Position numbers and translations under genes: made by a program. Below, piece after piece: positions 25,101 through 37,650 of a stretch of 64,000 bases of DNA (the first letter of the stretch is position 1; each line of letters opens with the position of its first letter). Source of the stretch: Sipunculus nudus. Its lineage: Eukaryota; Annelida; Sipuncula; Golfingiida; Sipunculidae. Below the pieces are notes generated by a model. The model was not told where the DNA came from, ran no database searches, and saw nothing but the letters and a program-made list of their open reading frames with translations. The stretch covers positions 11,159,508 through 11,223,507 of the forward strand of contig CM049313.1 of NCBI GenBank assembly GCA_026874595.1, in the 5' to 3' direction.

Positions 25101-28100
25101 ATCTACCCTTCTCTACAGTATATCGGTCTCTAGCTATCTATCCTTTTCTACAGTATCTCAATCTCTACGTACCAACACTTCTCTACAGTATCTCGGTCTC
25201 TACGTATCTACACTTCTCTACACGATCTCAGTCTCTACGTATCTACACTCCTCCACAGTATCCCGGTCTCTACGTATCTACACTTCTCTACAGTATCTCA
25301 GTCTCTACGTATCTACTCTTCTCTACAGTATCTCGGTCTCTACCTATCTACCCTTCTCTACAGTATCTCAGTCTCTACGTATCTACTCTGCTCAACAGTA
25401 GGCCTATCTCCGTCTCTACGTATCTCCTTTTCCCCACAGTATCCCGATCTCTCCGTATCAGGTTGGTTTTCTGCCGTCCAGAAAGGTATTTCTGCCTTGC
25501 CAATGGCAGAAATAAGACAAAATGGCAAATAACGTGTAGAAACTTTCAAAAATACTAAAAATTGCTGTTTTCTATCATATTTTTTTTCATTTAGATAGCT
25601 AAAATTAATATGTAATATTAAAAAAATACTTTCGAGACACTTGTGGTACAACCTGAAGAAAAGCAGGGAAACATAAACTACAGGATTAGGGGTCCCAACT
25701 GCATCACTCCTCGTCAGCATTATGTCATGCTTGAAAACCCACATTAACACATGAACTATATGTAAACCAAATGTGGCAGTGGGAATTAGGCCACATCATC
25801 CTGATTAATACACCCCCCCCCCCTCCACAATTTTGGTAAAGGTCTATTTGAGGCTTTGTCATATACGCAAATGGTTGTGATAATGGCAAAATCTGAGCCT
25901 TGGAAATCATATGCCAAACCAACATGGATCTAGTGTTCAGAAACTGACAAGCTCTGAGAAGTCTGCATAATCCCATACAATAGGAAATCCATGCATTACA
26001 TACACCTGAAACCTTCCAAAGTCCAGGAAGTCTTCCTAACTGCAACATTCCACCATTAGTAGTTTTATGTATTCATAATCAGAAATAATCATTATAACCA
26101 TAAAGTAGGGTAAAAGAATATGCAGTTAAAACATATTATAGCCCTATGGTTTGAACCTCCGTGTATTAATTTTCTAGCCCTACCTGATAGGTCTTATTAC
26201 ACTTACAAGGAAGATTAGACAGTTGTATAGTCATCTGGTTTTAAAGGCCACTGTTTAAAATTTTATCACAGAATTGAAGTTATTTCTGCAATTATGGCAT
26301 ATACAAGGTCAGAAAGGTAGTTCTGCCACCCGGTAGTTGCCAGGCAGGAACCATGGCTGAAATGGCAGTGGCAGAAACTTGCCAACCCTGCTACGTATCT
26401 ACACTCGTATTTAGTCACATTCTGGTCATTTGTTGGCCCCCTGCATGCTACAAACCCGTGAATGTAACCTAAGCGGACAGCCTGTTCAACGTGAGAACGA
26501 TGCTTTTTTGATTTTTGTTTCCTGAAAGGATCAAATTTTTATCTTTATCGAGCAGACGTCGGATATCGAAATGGACCCCTTCAAATTGCAGCAGATGGCA
26601 AGACAGACGAGGGGAGGGCCAGGAATCACTCGCTGTCTTATTTATTTTACTTACCGGTATATTTATAAAGGATAGGCCCGTGGGCTGTAGCAGTCACCGT
26701 CTGTTGAATCAGGATGAAGCTTTCCATATGGTAAGAATAAAGTGTTCACTCACTCAAGTACTCAAGAACTCTGGGGCCATATTATGAAGGAACTTGTAAG
26801 CTACAAGGACAGTCTTAAACTGAGTACCTGAGTGAATTATTGAACTTAGACAACAATTCGGTCGAGAACATCAATTGTTAATTTATCATAAGAAGTACCA
26901 ATTACCAAAAATAATTCAGGACTGTAGTTTCTATGTATTAACACCCCGGTTATGGAACAATCTTCCATATGATCTCCGGTTTTCAAGCAGCGTCACAATT
27001 TCTAAACGGAACTTGAAATCATACTTGTTTAAAGAAGTTTTTAATTAACGAAACTGAGTCTTGGTTAAATCTATTGATTGTTCAATTGTATCTCTTGAAT
27101 GCTAAGTAAAGTACCATTGAAAGTTTTCCTTACTGTTATGAGCGCTATAGAATATGAATGTAATGTAATGATCACTAAGCCTTTTAGATTTGAAGTTTTA
27201 TCTGCACATTTTCAATCCAGTCATGATATCCTGGAGTTTAGACATTACCCAGGGCGAGCCTCTGAGGTTTTATCAAGGTCTCAATGTTTGTCCACTCATT
27301 TAGGCGGTAACAGCAAAAAAATAATTGTTATATAGAATCGCCGCTACTATAATTCACAGATAATTTATAGGGAAGGAAATGAGCGCTTAGTCTTTATTAG
27401 TTCCTAACTGATGCTCTCGCCTCACTTCCTTAAAGGAATCATTATTTGTATAAATATCAAGTTGAATAACCTTTCCGTGGTTCAGTTATCTTAGAACTAT
27501 CGTACATGTGTGTACTATTCATGCCAGCTGTCAAAATGAATCGTATTTTGTCTTGACCAGTAAACAAACAAGCAAATGACCTAGGGGTCATGACGGTCAG
27601 CTGACTAGAAAAAACATTCACAAAAGGAATTTAATCATATGAATGCCAAATTTTGTAGGCGGTATTCCCATCAACTAAAGCCTAGCTCAGAGGATATCGG
27701 TAACAGAGACCTGATTTAAGTTTTTCATGGAAATTTTTCATGGACCCCCCTGGATGTCAAGTAAGAAGATTCTAGGTGCAATAGTTACAAATTGTGCCTT
27801 GTTAACAGAAAACCACTTCTTTGAAGATCTCAAGAAAATGCATAAAAATTTAAAAAAGTCCTGTTGGTGTCACCAGTCTGCAGGAACTAATGAAAATCTC
27901 CAAGAAGAATGTGCATGCAAAGAATCATGGTGATGATGTTCAGAAACTGGAGGTTTTATATAAAATGTTTTATTTTACTGAAGGGTACTTACAAGCCCTA
28001 TAGTTCAAAGAATATGGGTAATAGAGAACTTATTTCAGCTTTCAAAGGAGATTTTTCATGGACGTCTTTGCATTTTAAATTAGAAGATTCTAGGTTGAAT

Positions 28101-30937
28101 GGTTACGATATGTACCCTGTTAACAGATGACTGCTATTGAAGGTCTAAAAAAATATAGAAAAATGCATTAAACAGTCCTTGATGAATATGCATGCAAAGA
28201 ATCATGTTGATCAATGCATCGGTTGTTCAGATACTGGAGCTTTTGTAACAAATTTTTAATTATTCCGGGGGGGGGGGGGGGGTTATTCTAAGCTCCATAG
28301 CTCAGAGGATATAGGTAACAATCTAAAAAAAATCCAGATGGTGCCGCCAGTCTGCAGGAATTAATGAAATACTCCATGATCAATATGCATGCAAATAATC
28401 ATGGTGATAAAAGAATTAGTTGTTCAGATAATGGAGCTAATTCTGGGGGTATTTCTCAGCCCCATAGCTCACAGGATATGAGTATCAGAGACTTAGTTTC
28501 AGGTTTCCATGGAAATTTTTCATGGCACTCCCGGGATGTCAAGTTAGAAGTTTCTAAGTCCAATGTTTACAATTTGTGCCCTGCCATAGTTGACCACATC
28601 TTTGAATGTCCCAAAAATAGAGAATAAAATACGTAAAAATTTGAAAACAAATATAAAGGTTCCGCCAGCAGTCTGCAGAAACTAATGGAACACTCCATGA
28701 TCAATATGCATCCAAAGAATCATGGTGTTCAATGCATTAGTTGTTCAGATAATGGAGCTTTTGTATTAAATTTTCAGTCATTATTGGGGTACTTCTGAGC
28801 CCCATAGCTCGGAGGATATGGGTATCAGAGACCTAATTTTAGTTTTTTTTTATGAGCTAAAAAAGAAACCCGCCATATTTATTGCTCCATATAGTGTGGC
28901 CCCAAAGTCAGTCCGCAGAACAATGGTTTCTATGTGGCGTGGCCTAAACGTGGTATTTAAACTCTAGTTATTTTCATGGAAAACATCGAGTGTCCAGGAC
29001 CAATGTTGCTACAATTCATTTTGACTGACAGCTCAACGGCCAAGATACCGGCGGGGTGTCGAGCCTCTGTGCACCGGGGTGCAATGCCGATGAGATGTCA
29101 ATCAAAATGAAAGGTAACAACATTTCAACCTATTATTCAATGAGAGTACCATACCCTTAGCCCAAAAATTCAGGCTCCATTTAGGAATGGAGCCCGATCA
29201 CCCGGTAGGGATAGAGTTTCCCCTCTGATTCAACACAACCCCAAACGGGAATCTTATGCAAATTAAAAGGGGATCTGTGGAAATTACATAAAACACCCGC
29301 AGATAGTGGTTCCCTCATTGATCCCAATGACGTCGCCCGATAATAGACTCTCATAATCCTTCTCAGCATGCCTTGGAAGGCTGTAAACAAGAACCGATGG
29401 AGGTAACAATTATCAGATTTTCTTGAGAGCAAGTGCCAATAGTTTCATAAATACGGAACATTAAGTTTCAGTTTGTGTCCCAAATGAGTCAAGATAACTG
29501 TATTATGCGTAGGATGTAGGTGTTGTTGCATGTCCTTACACTTAATGTGGAATATCGTGGTCTGAACCAAGCTTTAGAGGGTAAACTCCCCTCTTTTTTT
29601 GTGCGGGGGGGGGGGGGGGGGGGGGGGCTAATACCGAAGTCGTGCTCAACTTGCAAGAAGGTTATTAAATATGTGGCAGTTCTTTAATTGATGAATATGA
29701 ATGATACATTGAAAATAATGGATGTTTTGGATTAGTTATACAAGAACAGTTATTAGCAACATCAACTAAAACTCAACTAAATATATGGAAATGAAAAAAA
29801 AAAACCATAGGAACGACGATTCTTTTCTTATGGTTTTGCCTAACTCTCCAGTACACAATTTAATTTTGCGTGTCTGTATCATCCTTGAGTTGAATTCAGT
29901 TTTTTTTTCTGTGAATTAAGCCTTACATACTTTGTAAATTCTCTATTAGTGAGCACTTCTATAAAATTTATATGTGTGTAACGATTGTGTATATTTTTTA
30001 AGACTTCATATATGCGGGGATTCATCATTTTCATAATGAACGAAATACTGGTACATACTTGTATAAATGTGTATATTTATAGAAACACACACACACACAT
30101 ATATATATTATGTTGAATTTCGGTTACCTTAGCACATATTTGTTTACCATCCTACCAGCAGATGGCGTCACCGAAGAAACCTGAATGACAAAAACCTGGC
30201 GTCACAACACTTAATTTCCAATTACATTGGTCTTTTAATTTTTCGTTATTGTCTAAATTCTGTTGCACGTGAATGTTCCAGTCAATACATAATGTGGACT
30301 GTGTGACTTTTCCCCTTTTGAAATAAGTAATCTGGTGTTTTTTCGGGAGTATCAAGAAATCGTTTCATTTCAATCTACCCTCTTCATCCCTACCTTTAAA
30401 TGCCTTCAGTCACGTGTCAACCTCGCTCTGTGGTAAATGTATTTCGAGGGAAGAATGAGAATCTAGGAAGACCATTGCCGGGAAAAATTAAAATCAAGAG
30501 ATGGTATAAAATAATTCCTGTAGATCTGGGATAATGAGAATTCACATTATCAAATCCATTTATATTGTTAATTTGTTGTGCCATCAAATTCAAATTCTTA
30601 GCAGAGAAGAAAAAATATTTAAAAATGAAAGGTCAGGAATGGTATAATTGATGCCACAAACAGTATTATGATGTGCTGTTTATGTGTTTATTTTTATTTT
30701 ACGAACTTTTCTTACCTACAAAAGGATATCATTTTACAATTACTTTAGTTCTTGGGACAATGAGAATTTCTGTTGTTCCCGCGAAAAAAAAAAAAATCTA
30801 ATTTCTCCCGGGAAAAATTTAGAATCGAGATATATTATGAATTGATTCCTGAGAATTCTCATTTTGTCACGGAAGAATTGGAATTCTCATTTTTCCCGGG
30901 AAGATTCTTTATCTTCCCAGATTCTCATTCTCCCCTT

Positions 30938-31018
<81 letters not shown>

Positions 31019-32846
31019 TGAAGAAGGAACAGTAATCCGGTTCGGTAATAGTTTCAAGGCAAATTACATATACATGGGTGTTTCCGTGGTAAGGACTTCA
31101 CGGAATAAGTATTATTTTGTAAGCATGCTCATGTAAATTTAAACAGGCGTTTCCTTGAATGTATCAATTTTGGAATTTAAAGTTTGACAGTTGAGACAAG
31201 TAGTCCCTGTAGTCCCACAGTGGTTTACCTTTGAGATTTGATGGACTTGAAGGATTTTTCATTACCATCAGCAGACTCAATCAAACTAAGACAGACCACT
31301 TTAAGTCATTTTCAAGCAGACGCAATATTCGTTGGAACGCAATGAATGACTCAAAAAGAAATTGCTGCCCCACAAAAGCCTTTAAAGGAACGATTCCATA
31401 CCCAGGGTAAAGTTCTTCTGTGGCTAAATGCTGCTTTATATGTCATGTTGTGCATTTTATTATATCCGCGAAAAAAGAGTTTTGTCGATACTTTTGCCCG
31501 ATGTCCATCTGTTCATCTGTTTCGGGTGGAAAACACATATCTTAGCAGTCGTTCCATCTAACAGCCTGAAATTGTGCATATAGATGAATCAGGGGTAAAT
31601 TTCTCATACAAAAGACTGATGGGGCAACGTTTGTAGAATACACTCAGGTATTTATCCCAGGAGTTGTTTGATGTATCCCCTGAACTTTTGCATGTTCATA
31701 GACCTTGGAATGGTTTATCGTCTATACAAGACGGATGGTTCCATCTAGAATCAATTTCATCTGGCATCCATCTGCATGTAGGTCTGTTTTGGTGAAAAAT
31801 CACACATATCTCAGAAGTGGTTCAATGTAACGGCCTGAAATTGTGACACATGGTATCTGGAGAGCTGTCATGTCAGGAGATATTCCATGCCTCACTTTAT
31901 TCTTGCCTCAGTGATTCAGCGGATACCTGTTCTATGATTCAGCGGATACCTGTAGCCGCATGTTGACTGCCCATATCCTAGTTTCTTATTCTGTTATATC
32001 TCATAGTTCACGTGCTCTCCTGAACATATTACGTTACATTGAATTGTTATATATTGATATCACAATTCACTTTATCATTTTATCCTAGATTACTTTCATC
32101 TTATAGTTATTGTATTTTACATGATTTTACATAATACACTGTATTGCCTGTTTACATTTAACTGTAATGTTCAACAGGGCAATGAGACAGATCAGACAAT
32201 CTTGTCTGATGGGGTTACTCTTTGTTCATATGTTTAAATAAATAACTCATCAGACAAATGAATAACTAAATGCTGTACAAGATTTGCTGAAGAGAGGGGT
32301 GCTATCGTGAAATATTCTAATCGTCCAGCCAGTCATTCGGCGAATTACATGTTTAAATCGACGAGACCCCATTGTCCGCTATCGCTTGCTGCCAGATACA
32401 TGAAAAACTGTGAAGGACACATTAGCTTCAGCCGTCTGTGAACTGAAACTTAATTTTCTTGAAGGGCAAAAATCTACTCGACCGTCTTGTTCTTTGTTCA
32501 GATGCCAGATTCTTTCATAACTGATTTAATATACTCCTTTACATCAAGTCGGCCATGTGAATAGTGTATTTGGTGCTTTATTACATAAGTCAGAACTATA
32601 ATGTATATTAAATCATATCTTCATATGAAAAGATGACCAACTTTATCGCATAGAAAGAGATTGGTTTCAATACAACCTGCCTAATAAGACCACCTGTTTA
32701 TTAAGACTACCCTCAGGTGAACCGAAAGCTTTCATATTTCATAGTTATATTAGCTGACCTGTTTAATAAGACTATCTGTGAATTAAGACCACTTTTGATC
32801 TTACGAGACAGGTTTCACTATATATATGTATATATATATATATATG

Positions 32847-32936
<90 letters not shown>

Positions 32937-34658
32937 AAAGACTGATGCCACCTAACGTCGAGGGTGTGCATGGGAGGGGGACACCCGTGCCACACTGTTG
33001 GAGATGTTTGAAAAAATAATGAATTTCCAGTCCTGCATTTGTCACTGTCTTCTTACAACAGTCACGATAAAATACACAGTTTTACACAATAATAAGGATC
33101 TTGCAGACTACTGTACTGCATGATTTCCTGTTGTGTATGTTGATTTTCAACTGTTGATAGACTTTAGTGTTGATATGACCCGATGATTTCGTAAAGAAAA
33201 ATAGTAATCCTTCACCAGATTTGTACATAAATTTACTTCTGAAATTAAATTGAGCAAAGCGCTAAAAATCATGCTTTACTTTACATTGATTTAGCCTCGA
33301 ATTAAAGCATTTTTTACAGTTTTTCTACAATTAACTGAGGAGAGCACACTTATACTCTCCATTTTATCAAAACATTTTACTTTTTATCTTTACCCCAGAA
33401 GGGAACGGTCCTGTGAACTCCTTCTTTCCCTAAATCCTCGATCCGCCCCTGCATATTTACAAAGAAACAGGATTTCAGAACAGAGGGGGCTCATCACCCT
33501 TGCACGGACAAACAAGTGTTAGTATACGTCATACAATACCCTCGCATTCAAAAGTATATAGGGAAGAAAACAATTTGAGACGCAAAACGCGGCACTGCTT
33601 TTAGTTATTAAAGGTGCCCAATCACCTACCTTTTGAAAAAGAATTTTTGTAATTTCTGGCTTCCTCTGTGTATATATTTATGATCTAATGAAAAGTTCTT
33701 ATAAAGCCTCTGTGAAGGATATATAAACTTGTTTATTAATAACTTGTTTGTAAACACAGCTTTGTTGACTAACGGAAAACACGTGTAAGCTAAGGTGGGA
33801 GGCTGCATATATGCGGAGGTAGAAAGGTCACTTGTTGCAAAATGCCATATGCGAAGCTCTGGCTTATCTGACATGCCGCCAGATGCCCTTTGTTGATTTT
33901 GTTTTGATTATTTTAGCGGGCCCCCATACATTATAAACACGTTGATATTAACAAGACAAGCAGCCTGTATGCGGTGTAATCCAACTTTTCTGGCCTATTT
34001 TTATAAAAGCTCCAAGCGTTACCTTTAGTTTATAAAGTTCAGCTTGGTGATTGGGCCCCTTTAAAAGAATATTATTCTATATCCCAGATTTTTTCGGGTC
34101 GAAGAAAAGGAGCTCCCGCTCCTACTAAATCTGCCCCTGAATAACTTTACCAAATTCAAGCTGGGACCCTCTTGTCCTGAATTTTACACAGTTCTTGTGT
34201 TCTCCAGACGGTCTCTCAGGGTAACCATGCTAAAACCCCTGCCGAGCTCGCCATAACGAAGCCAGACACGGCAACATTTAAATCGACTCCAAGGAGTGCC
34301 CCCTATGGCTCGCTCGTCTTGTCTATTGTAGCACTACACTGTTTTCTGTCTATCTGTCTGTGTGTTCATAGACAAAGTTGGCCGAATGCTATATTGATTT
34401 GACCTCATGATTACTGAATACATTCAAAAATTTACACAGGACATCATGCTTAATAAAGATTAGTATTACTTAATATCTAATCATAATGTACATACAAAGT
34501 GTCTTGCATTATGGCCTTAATATATTGCTTTTCTTCTGTTAAGTACCTTTCTACCCGTTCCGAACTTACTACCTGAGGGAGAAGCCTGTGCGCATCGAAG
34601 TAATAGTATATTATCTACGCATTTCAACATTTCGCTTTAATCGGTAATATCATCACTA

Positions 34659-34714
<56 letters not shown>

Positions 34715-34793
34715 TAATATATATACTTTGAGCATTGGGTAAGCTTAATTGTTTCGCTCAGCCACGCTACGTCATATTTATATACATATACAA

Positions 34794-34852
<59 letters not shown>

Positions 34853-37608
34853 ATATAATTAATATAGAGTTGGTTTTTTTATCGATGGTGTGCTCTTCTA
34901 GGACAAGTTTGTTTTATTTAGCGGGATTAGGCCCTTTTAAGCTAAAATAATTAATTTTAATATATCCCCATTCGGAGCCCTATTTTTTTGGTGCAGCAAA
35001 GTCCTCCACGCCTGTGACGCTTTTTTAAGCCTCGGTCACAACCGGGATACGGTCGCCGTACGGCGAGTTTTTTGGGCTAATCCGTGCGGTAGACGCACGG
35101 CAACCGTGCGTTTTTCAAAGGCCGCAGGGACTCCGCAACGACCGTAACTGACATAAGCGCAAGCGCTTAAGTTGATGCGGCGGCCGTGCGTCAGGCAGTC
35201 ACCTACAAGCTCCGTACGGGCACCGTACAGAAGACGTAGGGAGGTCGTAGGATACCCGTGCGATTTTTAACGCCAACTCGGCTACCCGAGAGACCTACGG
35301 CGTACCTGCGGCTGTCGTTAGGGGTCTTGCGGCTTCCGCAAGGTCAACTTGCGGCGTCCGCAGGGTTAGCTTTCTTTACAGTGCAAAGGCCGAGAGAATG
35401 AGGAAGACACCGTGCCGTTCCCGCACGTCGGCCGCATAAGTATCCCTGCGGTTTCAAAAACCGAACGGTGATCTACGGTGTGCGGTGACCGAGGCTTAAG
35501 TATTCCTGCGGTCCCAAAAAAGCCGTGCGGTACTCTACGGTGTGCGGTGACCGCAGCGGGTTGTGACCAAGGCTTTAGGAGGCGCCTCGGGGATTTTCAC
35601 TGGCCTGTAAAGACCTTGGCCAGAGCGCATGTCCTGCTCAAAAGGCATTTCCATGCAATACGCGGTCACGCGGGTCCACTATAACCCCCATTGATCCCCC
35701 ATATCCATTGTAACGCCTGTAAATGAATTTACGCTCTCAAAAGGAAGTAAAGGTGATTTTTATACATTCAAAAATATCGTTCCATGATAACCATGGTTTC
35801 AAAAGTTCGGCCAAGTCATGTGTTTTATGATGTTTCTTTTTTTTTTAAAAGAAGCCCCACAACTTTATCATTTGGATTTGTTGGGGGTGGGGTCTGGGGA
35901 GTGGGGGGGGGGGGGGTCACATATATTTTTTTTAAAAATCCGTTGTCTGTAGGGACGGTGAAACATGAAAACATACCACCAGAACATCTTTAAATTGATA
36001 ACAAACTAGAATCTGTAGTCAGGGGTACAGACCTCCATCAGAATCTCCCTGAAGTAAATTCAAGTGCGGAACACATATCCACATGAATCTTTTAATAAGG
36101 AGCACTTTTCAGCTGAGTGAACAAAAAGAGCTGAGGCCCTTTACATGATCACCGTTTTATAGGTTTACAGGTTTGTTGATATTTATACATTCGGAAGTAT
36201 CTTTCCATGATAACCATGGTTTTAATAGTTCGGCTGATTTGAAAAAAAAGTTTGTTTTTTTTTCAAAAGTAATGCCCCGGGGGGGGGGGGGTGTGGGGGG
36301 GTGTGGGGGGGGGGTGTGGGGGGGGGGTGGGGGTGGTTGAACTCACTTCTAAGGGTCCTATATCTCTTCGGGACTTTAAAACCCCCGCAATATTCTACTA
36401 ATCAGTCGTTGGTTTATACGTGCACGTTTCATGTAAAACATTGTCATGGTTCAGAAACAGGGGTTCACCAGGCGAGTTGCAGAATAAATGCATACGAATG
36501 GACGGCTTCTACTCGGAGACAAAGGAATAGCCCCTTACTATTATTCCTTTGTGGAATTGTGATTATGACTCATAAGAAAAAAATATGATGGATATTCATT
36601 CACAAAGGAATAGCCCCTTATAATTATTCCTTTGTGGAATTCTGATTATGACACTCAAGAAAATAATATATTATGGTGATTCCGATTACCTCCAAAAATG
36701 TAATGTATAACGGGTGCAGTTTTACTCTACCCCTCTACAAATTTTCAGCAAAATCTGTTGATTATATTTTGCGTTAATTTGCTGAAAGACAATGCAACGA
36801 ACCAAGGCAGAAGTTGTTTCTTTGCTAAATGCTTTCATCGAAAAATATCAACCTGCTTTCTTTTTATCTTGGAGTGTTGTCAATTTTGCATCATACCTGC
36901 TTATTCCATGATAATCTACAGTACTTAAACCAAAAATGTAATACTGTTGGAATATATTTTTCTGGGCCTATCTTTTTCACATTGGCAGCCAACGTTTCGC
37001 GTACAAGAGACTTCAAAGACATATGCATGTGTACAAAAACGCATGTGTCTGGTAACATGCCTTAGACTATACCCACAACTGATTACACTGAATAAACATC
37101 GAGCTTCAACTAATACAAAGCATCTTTCATATAATTTCACGGTAGAATGCTTTTTATAGAATCGTTATATCTACGATATTTCCCGAGCAATGAAGCTGTC
37201 GGACCTATGATGCTAATCGGAAAAAAAACTTCTCACTCAAAAAAAGCGTACACCCTGTATATGCCTCACGTCTCTTTCCAAATTTTATTTTTGTGTGATT
37301 TCTGGAATAGAATGCTTTTTCTTTCTCTGTTGATATTTTGGGGGAGGGTGTTCCTGGATAATTCTAGCAGAAGTAATCTTTATATAATATAAGTGAAACA
37401 CATGACAAAAGTTCCTGCAAAAACCGTAGGATTAAAATATGCGTCGTTTAGTTCATATAACAAAAATATACATCAGATAGAGCCGTGGATTTTCAACGGG
37501 TGCAGCTAGTATTTAAATATTTATAACTTTCTCTGTCTCTGTCTGTCTCCCTTTCATATGTCCGTCTGTCTGACTGTCTGTCTCTCCTTCTATATTAATA
37601 TATACAAA

Positions 37609-37650
<42 letters not shown>

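Noticed and set aside
24864-25133. 89-residue open frame
   Set aside because: It is a translation of the 35-bp minisatellite.
26130-26190. tRNA-like T-loop on the minus strand
   Set aside because: GGTTCAAACC-like bases occur without a pairing T-stem, A box or acceptor stem; no tRNA was found in the window.
32717-33045. Three open frames over the TA/GA microsatellite
   Set aside because: They encode only YIYI, RERE or SLSL strings from simple repeats.
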